From an uncultured Roseobacter sp. (GTDB lineage Bacteria; Pseudomonadota; Alphaproteobacteria; Rhodobacterales; Rhodobacteraceae): a stretch of 64,000 bases of DNA. Shown here piece by piece: positions 1 through 9,511 of this stretch. Numbering within the stretch: the first letter of the stretch is position 1; the number at the start of each line of letters is the position of its first letter. The position numbers and the translations under genes are program-made. The stretch covers positions 744,001 through 808,000 of the forward strand of contig NZ_CANKYM010000002.1 in NCBI RefSeq assembly GCF_947488185.1, written 5' to 3'. The notes beneath the pieces were generated by a model that saw only the letters and a list, made by a program, of their open reading frames with translations, searched no databases and was not told the origin of the DNA.

Positions 1-921
1 TGGATCCCCAACAAGGACGGCGGGCGCGAGAACCTTGAAGCGATTGCCTTTCTGCAGAACATGAACACCACGACCTATGGCGAGGTCGAAGGCATCATGA
101 CCGTGGCCGAGGAATCCACCGCCTTTCCGGGCGTGAGCGCGCCAACGGATGCAGGCGGCTTGGGCTTTGGCTTCAAGTGGAACATGGGCTGGATGAACGA
201 CACGCTCAGCTATATGGCCGAGGACCCGGTGCATCGGAAGTTCCACCATTCCAAGATGACCTTTGGGCTGCACTACGCCTTTTCGGAGAATTTCATCCTG
301 CCGCTCAGCCATGACGAGGTGGTGCATGGTAAAGGCTCGATGCTGGACAAGATGCCGGGCGAGGGCCCGGAGAAATTCGCCAATCTGCGGGCCTATTACG
401 GGTTCATGTGGGGCCATCCGGGCAAGAAGCTGATCTTCATGGGCAGCGAGTTTGCGCAAGGGGCGGAATGGAACCACGACAGCAGCCTCGACTGGCACCT
501 CCTGGATGTCGATCTGCACCGGGGCGTTCAGACACTGATACGCGATCTCAATGCGCTCTACCGCGCGCATCCGTCCCTTCACACGCTGGACGCAAAGCCC
601 GAAGGCTTTGAGTGGATCGAGGAAAACAGCGGTGACGAATCCATCTTTGCCTGGGTGCGTCGTGGCACCGGCGACACAACCGCCATGCTGGTGGTGTCCA
701 ACTTCACCCCGGTCACCCGGACAGAACGCCGCATCGGCGTGCCGGAACAAGGTCACTGGGTCGAGCGTTTGAACACGAATTCGGAATTCTACGGCGGTGA
801 TGGCCGTGGCAATATGGGCGGTGTCCGGAGCGAAGAGATTGCTGCGTCGGGGAGGGCGCAGTCGATCCGGATCACGCTACCACCGCTGACGACCCTCTTC
901 TTCGAAGTGGAGCGTGGCTGA
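1..921 (+). CDS. glgB: 1,4-alpha-glucan branching enzyme GlgB, C-terminal part (5' end outside window)
   Basis: This is the C-terminal part of the GH13 branching enzyme, which makes alpha-1,6 branches in glycogen. The frame is open from base 1 (reading [15 protein letters not shown]), so the N-terminal CBM48 region and most of the barrel lie upstream. Visible motifs are [10 protein letters not shown], which holds the catalytic acid/base Glu, and [14 protein letters not shown], with the conserved His-Asp and the family VVHGK signature. The all-beta C-terminal domain follows and ends at the stop at 919-921. The first in-frame ATG (61) is internal and not the start. It is the first visible gene of a glgBCAX-malQ-pgm operon; glgC follows after 46 bp. 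Identity is very secure. Confidence 0.96.
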   Translation, partial: WIPNKDGGRENLEAIAFLQNMNTTTYGEVEGIMTVAEESTAFPGVSAPTDAGGLGFGFKWNMGWMNDTLSYMAEDPVHRKFHHSKMTFGLHYAFSENFILPLSHDEVVHGKGSMLDKMPGEGPEKFANLRAYYGFMWGHPGKKLIFMGSEFAQGAEWNHDSSLDWHLLDVDLHRGVQTLIRDLNALYRAHPSLHTLDAKPEGFEWIEENSGDESIFAWVRRGTGDTTAMLVVSNFTPVTRTERRIGVPEQGHWVERLNTNSEFYGGDGRGNMGGVRSEEIAASGRAQSIRITLPPLTTLFFEVERG

Positions 922-967
922 CGCCCCGGGAAAAGGGGCGCAAAAGACAAAAATGGGAGGACAATCA

Positions 968-2227
968 ATGGACCGAGAAACGCAAAGGCTTGCACAGCAG
1001 ACGATGGCCTTTGTTCTGGCCGGGGGCCGGGGCAGCAGGCTGTACGAGTTGACCGACAGGCGCGCCAAACCCGCGATGTATTTCGGCGGGAAAAGCCGGA
1101 TCATCGATTTTCCGCTCTCCAATGCGGTGAACTCCGGGATCAGGCGCATCGGTGTGGCCACGCAGTACAAGGCGCACTCGCTGATCCGGCATCTGCAGCG
1201 CGGCTGGAGTTTCTTTCGCGCGGAACGCAACGAGTCGCTCGATATCCTGCCCGCCTCGCAGCAGCTTGATAACGAGAACTGGTATAAGGGTACGGCCGAT
1301 GCGGTTGCCCAGAACAGGGACATCATTCAGGGCTACGGGCCCAAATACATCGTGATCCTCGCGGGCGACCATATCTACAAGCAGGACTACGCGATGATGA
1401 TCCGTCACCACGTGGAAAGCGGCGCGGATGTGACCGTGGGCTGTATCGAGGTGCCGCGCATGGAAGCCACCGGGTTCGGGGTGATGAAAGTCGATACCGA
1501 AGACCGCATCCTCGATTTTGTCGAAAAGCCCGCGGATCCCCCTCCGATGCCGGGCCACCCGGATCACGCATTGGCCAGCATGGGCATCTATGTGTTCGAG
1601 ACGGATTACCTGTTCAAGCTGTTGGATGAATGCGCAGGCAGCGAAGGGTACAATCACGATTTCGGCGGCGATGTCATCCCGCGGATCGTTCGGGAGGGCA
1701 AGGCCATTGCGCATCCGTTCAGCCGCTCCTGCGTACGCTCAGGGATCGAGGAGAAAGCCTATTGGCGCGATGTTGGTACGGTCGATGCCTTCTGGCAGGC
1801 GAACATCGATCTGACGGACTTCAAACCCGAACTTGACCTTTATGACAACGAATGGCCGATCTGGACCTATTCCGAGCTGACGGCGCCTGCCAAGTTCATC
1901 CACAACGAGGAAGGGCGGCGCGGCCACGCGGTCTCCTCCATGGTGTCTGGGGGCTGCATCATTTCGGGGTCGCGGCTGGATCAATGCCTGCTTTTCACTG
2001 GTGTGCGCACCCATTCGTTTTCGCAACTGGATGGTGTCGTGGCCTTGCCGTACGTGGAGATTAACCGGAACGCCCAGCTTCGCAATGTGGTGATTGACAG
2101 GGGGGTCGTCATCCCGCAAGGCCTCGTGGTAGGCGAGGATGCGGAAGAGGACGCCAGACGGTTCCGGCGCACGGCAAACGGCACCTGCCTCATCACGCAA
2201 CCGATGATCGACAAACTGGACCTCTGA
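968..2227 (+). CDS. glgC: glucose-1-phosphate adenylyltransferase (ADP-glucose pyrophosphorylase)
   Basis: GlgC makes ADP-glucose from ATP and glucose-1-phosphate, the committed step of bacterial glycogen synthesis. The 419-residue length is normal for the family. The nucleotidyltransferase signature GGRGSRL is at residues 19-25, followed by [14 protein letters not shown], which holds the family's allosteric/substrate region, and then GTADAV and FVEKP. A left-handed beta-helix C-terminus is expected. I chose ATG 968 because GGGAGG lies 7 bp upstream (955-960). In-frame GTG 914 and ATG 953 would extend the protein but overlap glgB or the ribosome binding site. The stop is separated by one base from the GTG of glgA, implying translational coupling. 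Confidence 0.96.
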   Translation: MDRETQRLAQQTMAFVLAGGRGSRLYELTDRRAKPAMYFGGKSRIIDFPLSNAVNSGIRRIGVATQYKAHSLIRHLQRGWSFFRAERNESLDILPASQQLDNENWYKGTADAVAQNRDIIQGYGPKYIVILAGDHIYKQDYAMMIRHHVESGADVTVGCIEVPRMEATGFGVMKVDTEDRILDFVEKPADPPPMPGHPDHALASMGIYVFETDYLFKLLDECAGSEGYNHDFGGDVIPRIVREGKAIAHPFSRSCVRSGIEEKAYWRDVGTVDAFWQANIDLTDFKPELDLYDNEWPIWTYSELTAPAKFIHNEEGRRGHAVSSMVSGGCIISGSRLDQCLLFTGVRTHSFSQLDGVVALPYVEINRNAQLRNVVIDRGVVIPQGLVVGEDAEEDARRFRRTANGTCLITQPMIDKLDL

Positions 2228-2228
2228 C

Positions 2229-3683
2229 GTGAAAATTCTCTTTGTTGCCTCGGAATGCGCGCCCTTCGTGAAGACCGGCGGGCTGGCGGATGTGATTGGC
2301 GCGGTGCCCAAGGCGTTGGCCCCCCTCGGGGTCGATGCCCGGGTGATGCTGCCCGTCTATCCCGCGTTGCAGGCCCTGGCAGCAAAGGGAAAAGAAGTGT
2401 GGGTCTCGGACGACCTTCAAGGCGGACCCGCACGCCTGCTATCGTGCCAGGCAGAGGGGCTTGATTTGTTGCTGCTCGATGCGCCGCATCTTTTTGATCG
2501 TTCGGGGAATATCTATCTAGGAGCCGATGGGCAGGACTGGCCCGATAATGCGCAGCGTTTCGGCGCCCTGTCTTTTGTCGCTGCCGAGGTCGCGGCGGGT
2601 GGCTTCACGGATTGGCGCCCTGACGTGGTGCACGCCCATGACTGGCAGGCCGGGCTGGTGCCCGCTTATCTGCGGCAGAAGGACGGCCCCGTGCCGCCCA
2701 CGGTTCTGACAATCCACAACATCGCGTTTCAGGGGCTTTTCGATCCCTCGCTCATGACCTCGCTTGGCCTGTCCTCCGCGCATTACACACCGGAGGGGAT
2801 GGAGTATTTTGGACGTATCGGCTTTCTGAAGGCGGGTCTTGCTTTTGCCGACAAGATCACCACCGTCAGCCCCACCTACGCGCGCGAACTCATGCAGCCG
2901 GAATTCGGCATGGGGCTGGAGGGTCTGCTCCGGGCGCGAAACACGGATCTGACCGGCATCCTCAACGGTATCGATCTGGACGCATGGAACCCCGAGACGG
3001 ATGCCGCGCTGGTGGCCCCTTACTCTGTGAGAAGCCTGAAGAAGAAAGCAAGCAATCGCGCCGAGGTGTTGAAGCGGTTTGATATGGAAGCTGAGGGGAG
3101 TGGCCCGCTCTTTTGCGTGATCAGCCGCCTGACCACGCAAAAAGGGCTCGATCTGTTGCTGGAGGCGCTGCCGATGCTGGTGGCACGCGGGGCGAAACTC
3201 GCTGTGCTGGGCAGCGGAGAGAAAGACCTTGAGGCCGGGTTCATGGCCGCCGCGCGCAGCCACCCCGGCGCGGTGGGCGTGATCATCGGGTATGATGAAC
3301 CGCTGTCGCATCTGATGCAGGGCGGCAGTGATGCGATCCTGATCCCCTCGCGGTTCGAGCCCTGCGGTCTGACCCAGCTTTACGGGCTGCGCTACGGGAC
3401 GCTGCCCGTTGTGGCGCGCACCGGCGGGCTGGCCGATACGGTCATCGACGCCAATGAGGCCGCGCGCAGTGCCAAATGCGCCACCGGTGTGCAGTTCGCG
3501 CCAGTCACTGCCCCGGCGCTGGAGCAGGCGATCCTGCGGACCTGCGATCTCTTTGACCAGCCGTCTGAATGGGCCGCGATGATGCGCCGCGCGATGCTCC
3601 ACCCGGTGGGGTGGGATGTCTCGGCGCAGGCGTATAAGGACATCTATGCATCGTTGCTGGATGCACGCACGCTGCAGGATTGA
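2229..3683 (+). CDS. glgA: glycogen synthase (ADP-glucose type, GT5)
   Basis: GlgA transfers glucose from ADP-glucose to the growing alpha-1,4-glucan. It has 484 residues, typical of GT5, and begins with GTG one base after the glgC stop. The ADP-glucose loop KTGGLADV is at residues 15-22, and the C-terminal Rossmann domain has PSRFEPCGLTQLYG with the conserved Glu at 377. The DVVHAHDWQAG segment is also characteristic. Its last bases overlap the possible TTG start of glgX. Position and sequence agree on a dedicated glycogen operon. Confidence 0.96.
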   Translation: MKILFVASECAPFVKTGGLADVIGAVPKALAPLGVDARVMLPVYPALQALAAKGKEVWVSDDLQGGPARLLSCQAEGLDLLLLDAPHLFDRSGNIYLGADGQDWPDNAQRFGALSFVAAEVAAGGFTDWRPDVVHAHDWQAGLVPAYLRQKDGPVPPTVLTIHNIAFQGLFDPSLMTSLGLSSAHYTPEGMEYFGRIGFLKAGLAFADKITTVSPTYARELMQPEFGMGLEGLLRARNTDLTGILNGIDLDAWNPETDAALVAPYSVRSLKKKASNRAEVLKRFDMEAEGSGPLFCVISRLTTQKGLDLLLEALPMLVARGAKLAVLGSGEKDLEAGFMAAARSHPGAVGVIIGYDEPLSHLMQGGSDAILIPSRFEPCGLTQLYGLRYGTLPVVARTGGLADTVIDANEAARSAKCATGVQFAPVTAPALEQAILRTCDLFDQPSEWAAMMRRAMLHPVGWDVSAQAYKDIYASLLDARTLQD

Positions 3684-3688
3684 CCGCC

Positions 3689-5785
3689 ATGGACCGTGAC
3701 ATCACCGCCGGCAGCCCGATGCGCATGGGCGCGCATTTCGATGGCGAAGGCGTTAACTTTGCCGTGTTTTCGGCCCATGCGCAAAAAATGGAGCTTTGCC
3801 TGTTCGATCCGGTGGGCCAGCGCGAGGTCTCGCGCCTGTCCCTGCCGGAACGCACGGGCGATATCTGGCACGGCTACGTTGCGGGGGTGAAGCCCGGCGC
3901 GGTCTACGGATACCGGGCATATGGGGCCTATGCGCCGGATCAGGGACACAGGTTCAATCCGCATAAACTCCTGCTCGACCCCTATACCAGGGAGTTGGCA
4001 GGGCAATGGGTCAACGATTCCGCGACGCTGGGCTATGACGCGGCAGCCCCGACCGGCGATCTGTCCTTTGATCAACGGGATTCCGCGCCCTTCGTGGCGA
4101 AATCCGTGGTGTCCGATCCCTCTACCTTTGCGCCCATCACCCATCCCCTGCGCCGGGCGTGGGATGAAACGCTGATCTATGAAGCCCATGTCAAAGGCGC
4201 GACGCAACAGCACCCGCAGGTGGCCGACGCCCTGCGTGGCAGCTACGAGGGGCTGGCCTCGGACGCGGTGATTGAGCATCTGCACAAACTGGGCATCACC
4301 GCGATTGAGCTTTTGCCGGTGCATGCCTTTCTGAACGACGCCTTCCTGCTGGAAAAAGGGTTGGTCAACTACTGGGGGTACAACACGGTCGGCTTTTTTG
4401 CGCCCGAACCCCGATACTTCGGTCCACAAGGACTTGCAGGCTTTCGCACCATGGTGCGCCGCTTTCACGACGCGGGGATCGAGGTGCTGCTCGACGTGGT
4501 TTACAACCACACGGCTGAGGGGGATCATCGCGGTCCCACCTTGTCGTTCCGCGGCCTCGACAACGCATCCTACTACCGGTTGATCAGCGGTCAGCCGCGA
4601 TACTACGTGAACGACACGGGCACGGGCAACACGGTCAACCTGTCCAATCCTTACGTACTGCGTATGGTCATGGATTCCCTGCGGTTCTGGGTGGAGTGCA
4701 TGGGCATCGACGGGTTCCGCTTTGATCTGGCAACGACCCTTGCACGGGAAGATCACGGGTTCGACCCGCACGGCGGCTTTCTGGATGCTTTGCGTCAGGA
4801 TCCGACCTTGGCAGGGGTCAAGATGATCGCAGAGCCCTGGGATATCGGACCGGGCGGCTACAGGCTGGGTCAGTTCCCGCCAAAGTTCGGGGAATGGAAC
4901 GACGCCTACCGCGATACCGTCCGCCGGTTCTGGAAAGGCGACACACACAGTGCCCAGGAACTGGGCGCGCGGCTTCTGGGCTCGGCGGGTGAGTTCGACC
5001 GGGGCGGACGCCGGGCGTGGTCGTCGGTCAACTTTCTGGCCGCGCACGATGGGTTCACGCTGGCGGATGTCACGCGTTACAACCAGCGCCACAACATGGC
5101 AAATCTCGAAGACAACCAGGACGGGCACAACGCCAATTATTCCGACAATTGCGGCGTGGAAGGGCCGAGCGCCGATCCGGCCATTGAGGCCCGACGCCAG
5201 CAGCGCCAGCGCAACATGCTGGCCACGCTCTTCCTGTCACAGGGCACGCCGATGGTGCTGGCAGGCGATGAGTTCGGCAATTCGCAGGTTGGCAACAACA
5301 ACGCCTATTGTCAGGACAACGAAACCGCCTGGCTTGACTGGGACACAGCAGATCAGGAGATGATCGATTTCGTGGCGGAGCTGTCGGCCTTTCGCAAACG
5401 GCACCCCGCGCTGCGTCAATCGCGGTTTCTGCATGCCGCTCAGCGCCCTGCCGATGGGCTACCGGATGTGGTCTGGTCGGATTTCGAAGGCCATGCGTTG
5501 AACTGGCGTGACCCGGGGTTGTCGAGCCTCTGCGTCACCTTCCGCTGTTCCGCCGAAGCCGCCACGCAGGTGGCGCATGATGACACCGTCTTTATGATCT
5601 TCAACCGCGCGGAGACGCCTGCGGATGTGTCGGTCCCGGCACCGCCCGCCGGCCGCCAGTGGCGTCATGGCATCGACAGCGCCGGGCAGGTTGTAGCGGG
5701 CGCGGCGGTCACCGAAGATCGGATCGCGGTCGCGGGGCCGTCGGTCATGGCCCTGGTTCTGGTGCCGGAAGACGCCCCCCTATGA
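3689..5785 (+). CDS. glgX: glycogen debranching enzyme GlgX
   Basis: GlgX is a GH13 isoamylase-type enzyme that removes short alpha-1,6 branches left after phosphorylase action. An N-terminal CBM48-like segment precedes the barrel. Counting from ATG 3689 (698 aa), GFRFDLA carries the nucleophile Asp346, IAEPWD the acid/base Glu382, and AAHDGFT the third acid Asp454. In-frame TTG 3680 overlaps the glgA stop and would add three residues. ATG 3689 is the conservative choice, although TTG would give tighter coupling. The gene ends in an ATGA overlap with malQ. Confidence 0.95.
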   Translation: MDRDITAGSPMRMGAHFDGEGVNFAVFSAHAQKMELCLFDPVGQREVSRLSLPERTGDIWHGYVAGVKPGAVYGYRAYGAYAPDQGHRFNPHKLLLDPYTRELAGQWVNDSATLGYDAAAPTGDLSFDQRDSAPFVAKSVVSDPSTFAPITHPLRRAWDETLIYEAHVKGATQQHPQVADALRGSYEGLASDAVIEHLHKLGITAIELLPVHAFLNDAFLLEKGLVNYWGYNTVGFFAPEPRYFGPQGLAGFRTMVRRFHDAGIEVLLDVVYNHTAEGDHRGPTLSFRGLDNASYYRLISGQPRYYVNDTGTGNTVNLSNPYVLRMVMDSLRFWVECMGIDGFRFDLATTLAREDHGFDPHGGFLDALRQDPTLAGVKMIAEPWDIGPGGYRLGQFPPKFGEWNDAYRDTVRRFWKGDTHSAQELGARLLGSAGEFDRGGRRAWSSVNFLAAHDGFTLADVTRYNQRHNMANLEDNQDGHNANYSDNCGVEGPSADPAIEARRQQRQRNMLATLFLSQGTPMVLAGDEFGNSQVGNNNAYCQDNETAWLDWDTADQEMIDFVAELSAFRKRHPALRQSRFLHAAQRPADGLPDVVWSDFEGHALNWRDPGLSSLCVTFRCSAEAATQVAHDDTVFMIFNRAETPADVSVPAPPAGRQWRHGIDSAGQVVAGAAVTEDRIAVAGPSVMALVLVPEDAPL

Positions 5786-7806
5786 CTGCGGATCGGAGCC
5801 TTGCGGCGCTCGCCAGCTTTTGCGGCGTATTCGACCGATTTCTCGATCTGGAAGGCGTGATGCGCCCGACCAGTCCGGATACCCAACGTGCCTTGCTCCG
5901 AGCAAACGGTCTGGATGTCGGATCAGAGGTCGCCGTGCGCGACACTCTCGCCGCGCTTCAGGCGGAGCAGGAGGAACGTCTGATCCCGCAGGAGATCGTG
6001 GTGACCTGCGATACCCCAAACGTGCTGCGGTGTGAGGGTACGGTGGACTGGCACCTGACGTTGGAAGAGACCACGCGCCCCTTTGCCCAGGGCAAGTGCG
6101 ATGGCGAGATAGCCCTGCCGCCGCTGCCAGCTGGCGTGCACCACCTGCATATCCAGTCAGGTAAGCTCCGCCAGACCACCACGGTCATCGCTGCCCCGGC
6201 GCGCACACCGTCCCTGCAGGAAAGCGCAAGGCAAGAGCGTTGCTGGGGCGTTGTGGCACCGCTTTATGGTCTGCAGTCGCGGCGCAATGCGGGGTTGGGT
6301 GATTTCGAAGACCTCGCACAGCTGGCCGAGGGGTTGGGCGCACAAGGCGCTGGATTTCTGGGCATCAACCCGGTGCACGCGCTGGGATGGGCAGCGCAAG
6401 ACACAATCAGCCCCTACTCACCAAGCCACCGCGGCTTTCTGAACACGGCGCATATCGCGCTGGATCGCCTGCCGGGGCTGTCCGATGGCGCACCGCCGTC
6501 CAACGAGGACGGCCCTCTGATTGACTACGCAGCACATTCTCAAACCCATCGCGCCGCCTTGCGGACGGCCTTCAATCAGTTCCAACAGAGCGCATCGGAC
6601 GCGGAGAAGGAAGCGCTGACCCGGTTCACACAAGAGGGCGGCGCGGCGCTGGAGGCTTTCGCGCTTTTCGAAGACCTGAGCACCCGTTTGGGGCAGGACT
6701 GGCGGCACTGGCCAGAGGAAAAGCGCACGCCCGAGGCGGCACGCGCCAGCGGGTCGGCGTCGGACGCCAGCTTTCACCTCTGGCTACAATGGGTGGCCGA
6801 TCACCAACTGCAAGAGGCTCAGAGGCGCGCGCAAGAAGAGGGCATGGCGCTGGGGCTTTACCTCGATTTGGCCGTCGGCGCGCGTCTGGACGGGGCAGAA
6901 GCCTGGGCCGCCGCCGACACGCTGGCGCAGGGCGTATCGCTGGGCGCGCCACCGGATCACCTCAGCCCGGCTGGACAGAACTGGCAGCTGGCGGCCTATG
7001 CGCCCCTTAAACTCGCCGCCCGGAACTACCAGCCCCTGCGGCAGGTGCTGCGACAGGTCCTGCGGCATTGCGGCGTTTTGCGGCTCGACCATGCACTTGG
7101 GCTCAACCGCAGCTATTGGATCCCCGAGGATGGCAGCCCGGGCGGATACATCCGGCAGCCGTTTCAATCGCTCATGGCGTTGATTGCGATCGAGGCACAG
7201 CGCGCGGGTGTCGTGATCGTCGGCGAAGATCTCGGGCTGGTCCCCGACGGGTTTCGCGACACCATGGCGGCAAAGGGGTTTTACGGCTACACCGTGCTGC
7301 AATATGAGAAAACCAAGGCAGGTCGCTTTCGCAAGGCACAGGACCTGCGCCCCCAGTCGCTGACCTGTTTCGGCACCCATGACACGCCGACGATCCGGGG
7401 GTTCTGGACCGGGTGCGACATCGAGTGGTGGCACCGGCTTGACTGGATCGACGATGCGGGCCAAGGCAAAGCGCAAGAAGAACGCAAAGCCGAAAAGGCC
7501 GATTTGCTGGGCGTGCCTGACGCGCAGCTGACACAAAGAGATGCCCGTGATCTGCGGGACAAAGTGCATTGTGATCTTGCTCAGGGGCCGGCAGCGCTGG
7601 TGGCCGTGCAACTGGATGACGTATTGGGCGTGGAGGAAGCGCAGAACCTGCCGGGCACGATTGACGCGCACCCCAACTGGCGGCGCAAAATCCCGGTGGA
7701 CGTCCAGGAGATTGCCACGCAGGATGTGATGAAAAAGACCGCGCAGATCATGGCTAACGCCGGGCGCAGCGGGTTAAAGGCGAAGACGCGAAAGGAATTT
7801 CCATGA
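5782..7806 (+). CDS. malQ: 4-alpha-glucanotransferase (amylomaltase, GH77)
   Basis: MalQ disproportionates maltodextrins and recycles the short chains released by debranching. The 674-residue protein starts at ATG 5782, which overlaps the glgX stop (ATGA). GH77 catalytic motifs are visible: LRLDHALGL with nucleophile Asp436, GEDLGLVPDG with acid/base Glu482, and FGTHDTPT with Asp534. GAGFLGINPVHALG and SPYSPSHR are also typical of the family. An N-terminal domain of about 170 residues precedes the barrel, as in proteobacterial MalQ. Its placement between glgX and pgm suggests it feeds glycogen-derived glucose back to glucose-phosphate metabolism. Confidence 0.94.
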   Translation: MTADRSLAALASFCGVFDRFLDLEGVMRPTSPDTQRALLRANGLDVGSEVAVRDTLAALQAEQEERLIPQEIVVTCDTPNVLRCEGTVDWHLTLEETTRPFAQGKCDGEIALPPLPAGVHHLHIQSGKLRQTTTVIAAPARTPSLQESARQERCWGVVAPLYGLQSRRNAGLGDFEDLAQLAEGLGAQGAGFLGINPVHALGWAAQDTISPYSPSHRGFLNTAHIALDRLPGLSDGAPPSNEDGPLIDYAAHSQTHRAALRTAFNQFQQSASDAEKEALTRFTQEGGAALEAFALFEDLSTRLGQDWRHWPEEKRTPEAARASGSASDASFHLWLQWVADHQLQEAQRRAQEEGMALGLYLDLAVGARLDGAEAWAAADTLAQGVSLGAPPDHLSPAGQNWQLAAYAPLKLAARNYQPLRQVLRQVLRHCGVLRLDHALGLNRSYWIPEDGSPGGYIRQPFQSLMALIAIEAQRAGVVIVGEDLGLVPDGFRDTMAAKGFYGYTVLQYEKTKAGRFRKAQDLRPQSLTCFGTHDTPTIRGFWTGCDIEWWHRLDWIDDAGQGKAQEERKAEKADLLGVPDAQLTQRDARDLRDKVHCDLAQGPAALVAVQLDDVLGVEEAQNLPGTIDAHPNWRRKIPVDVQEIATQDVMKKTAQIMANAGRSGLKAKTRKEFP

Positions 7807-9434
7807 CCATTCAGACCATTTCCAAAGGCCCGTTCGAGGGGCAGAAACCGGGCACCTCAGGTCTGCGCAAGAAAACCCGCGTGTTCATGGAACCGGGATA
7901 TCTGGAATGCTTCGTGCAGGCGACCTTCAACGCCATCGGCGGCGCGGCGGGCAAGAGTTTCGTGATCGGCGGCGACGGGCGGTATTTCAACCGCGAAGCG
8001 ATCCAGATCATGCTCAAGATGGCGGCGGCAAATGGCGCTGCGCGCGTGATCGTGGGGCAGGGCGGGCTGCTGTCTACGCCTGCGGTGTCCAACCTGATCC
8101 GCCAGCGGCAAACCGATGGGGGCTTCGTGCTGTCTGCCAGCCACAATCCGGGCGGGATCGATGCGGATTTCGGTGTGAAGTACAATGTCAGCAACGGCGG
8201 CCCCGCGCCGGAGGCCATCACGCAGACGATGTTTGACCAGACACAGACCATCGACAGCTACCGGATTCTGGAGACGGCTGATGTCGATCTCTCCACATGC
8301 GGCACGTCGTCGGCGGGCGACATGCAGATCGAGATCGTCGACCCTGTCACGGATTATGCCGCGCTGATGGCAAAGCTCTTTGACTTCGATAAAATCCGCG
8401 CGCTCTTTGCGGGTGGTTTCACGATGCGCTTTGACGCCATGCATGCGGTGACCGGCCCCTACGCCACCTCCATTCTGGAAAGGGTCTTGGGCGCGCCAGC
8501 GGGCACCGTGATCAACGCGGTGCCCAGTGAGGATTTCGGCGGCGGCCACCCCGACCCGAACCCGGTCTGGGCAAAGACGCTGATGGATGAGATGATGTCC
8601 GACGCGGCCCCCGATTTCGGCGCAGCCTCGGACGGCGATGGTGATCGCAACATGATCGTGGGGTGTGGCGTCTATGTGACCCCGTCCGACAGCCTCGCGG
8701 TGCTGGCGGCAAACGCGCAGCTGGCACCGGGCTACGCGCAGGGGCTCGCCGGTGTCGCACGCTCCATGCCGACCAGTGCCGCCAGCGACAAGGTGGCCGA
8801 ACGTCTGGGTCTTGCCTGTTTCGAAACGCCCACGGGCTGGAAGTTCTTTGGCAATCTGCTGGACGCGGGCAAGGTGACGCTCTGCGGTGAGGAGAGTGCG
8901 GGCACAGGCTCTGATCACGTACGCGAGAAGGATGGTCTCTGGGCGGTGCTGTTGTGGTTGAACATCCTGGCGGAGCGCGGCCAGTCGGTTGCCAGTATTC
9001 TGGCCGATCATTGGGCCACCTACGGGCGCAACTACTATTCGCGCCACGACTACGAGGCCGTGCCGACCGAGGCGGCAAATGCCTTGATGCAGGGCGTGCG
9101 CGACCAGTTGGGCGCGCTGGCCGGGACCACAATTGCCGGTCTTGAGGTCACGGGTGCGGATGAGTTTTCCTATCACGATCCAGTGGATGGATCGGTCAGC
9201 CACAATCAGGGCCTGCGGCTCTGGTTCGCGGGCGAAGGGCGGGCGGTTCTGCGGCTCTCGGGGACGGGGACCGAAGGCGCAACCCTACGGGTCTATCTGG
9301 AGCAATATGCTGCGCCTGAGGCGGATCATGGTCTCACCCCCGATGTAGCGCTGCGCGCCGTGCGCGATGCGGTGGTGGAGATCACCGGCATGCAGGCCTA
9401 TCTGGGACGGATCGAGCCGGATGTGAAAACCTGA
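7803..9434 (+). CDS. pgm: phosphoglucomutase (alpha-D-glucose-1,6-bisphosphate type)
   Basis: This enzyme interconverts glucose-1-phosphate and glucose-6-phosphate, linking GlgC and phosphorylase to central metabolism. It has 543 residues, the usual length for the long PGM class. The phosphoserine loop LSASHNPGG has the active Ser at 113, the metal loop is DGDGDRN at 277-283, and the sugar-binding motif GEESAGTGSDH lies further on. The start overlaps the malQ stop as ATGA, so it is the last gene of the run. A 77-bp gap without an obvious terminator separates it from the unrelated Rieske gene. Confidence 0.95.
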   Translation: MTIQTISKGPFEGQKPGTSGLRKKTRVFMEPGYLECFVQATFNAIGGAAGKSFVIGGDGRYFNREAIQIMLKMAAANGAARVIVGQGGLLSTPAVSNLIRQRQTDGGFVLSASHNPGGIDADFGVKYNVSNGGPAPEAITQTMFDQTQTIDSYRILETADVDLSTCGTSSAGDMQIEIVDPVTDYAALMAKLFDFDKIRALFAGGFTMRFDAMHAVTGPYATSILERVLGAPAGTVINAVPSEDFGGGHPDPNPVWAKTLMDEMMSDAAPDFGAASDGDGDRNMIVGCGVYVTPSDSLAVLAANAQLAPGYAQGLAGVARSMPTSAASDKVAERLGLACFETPTGWKFFGNLLDAGKVTLCGEESAGTGSDHVREKDGLWAVLLWLNILAERGQSVASILADHWATYGRNYYSRHDYEAVPTEAANALMQGVRDQLGALAGTTIAGLEVTGADEFSYHDPVDGSVSHNQGLRLWFAGEGRAVLRLSGTGTEGATLRVYLEQYAAPEADHGLTPDVALRAVRDAVVEITGMQAYLGRIEPDVKT

Positions 9435-9511
9435 TCGGATTGCGCCTTTCTTGACAGGGCAGCACGGCTGACCGAACCTGACCCCGGACCTGTCACAGCC
9501 GGAGTTGCCAG

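Noticed and set aside
914..967. Longer glgC start at GTG 914
   Set aside because: It would overlap glgB and add residues not typical of GlgC, while ATG 968 has a well-placed GGGAGG.
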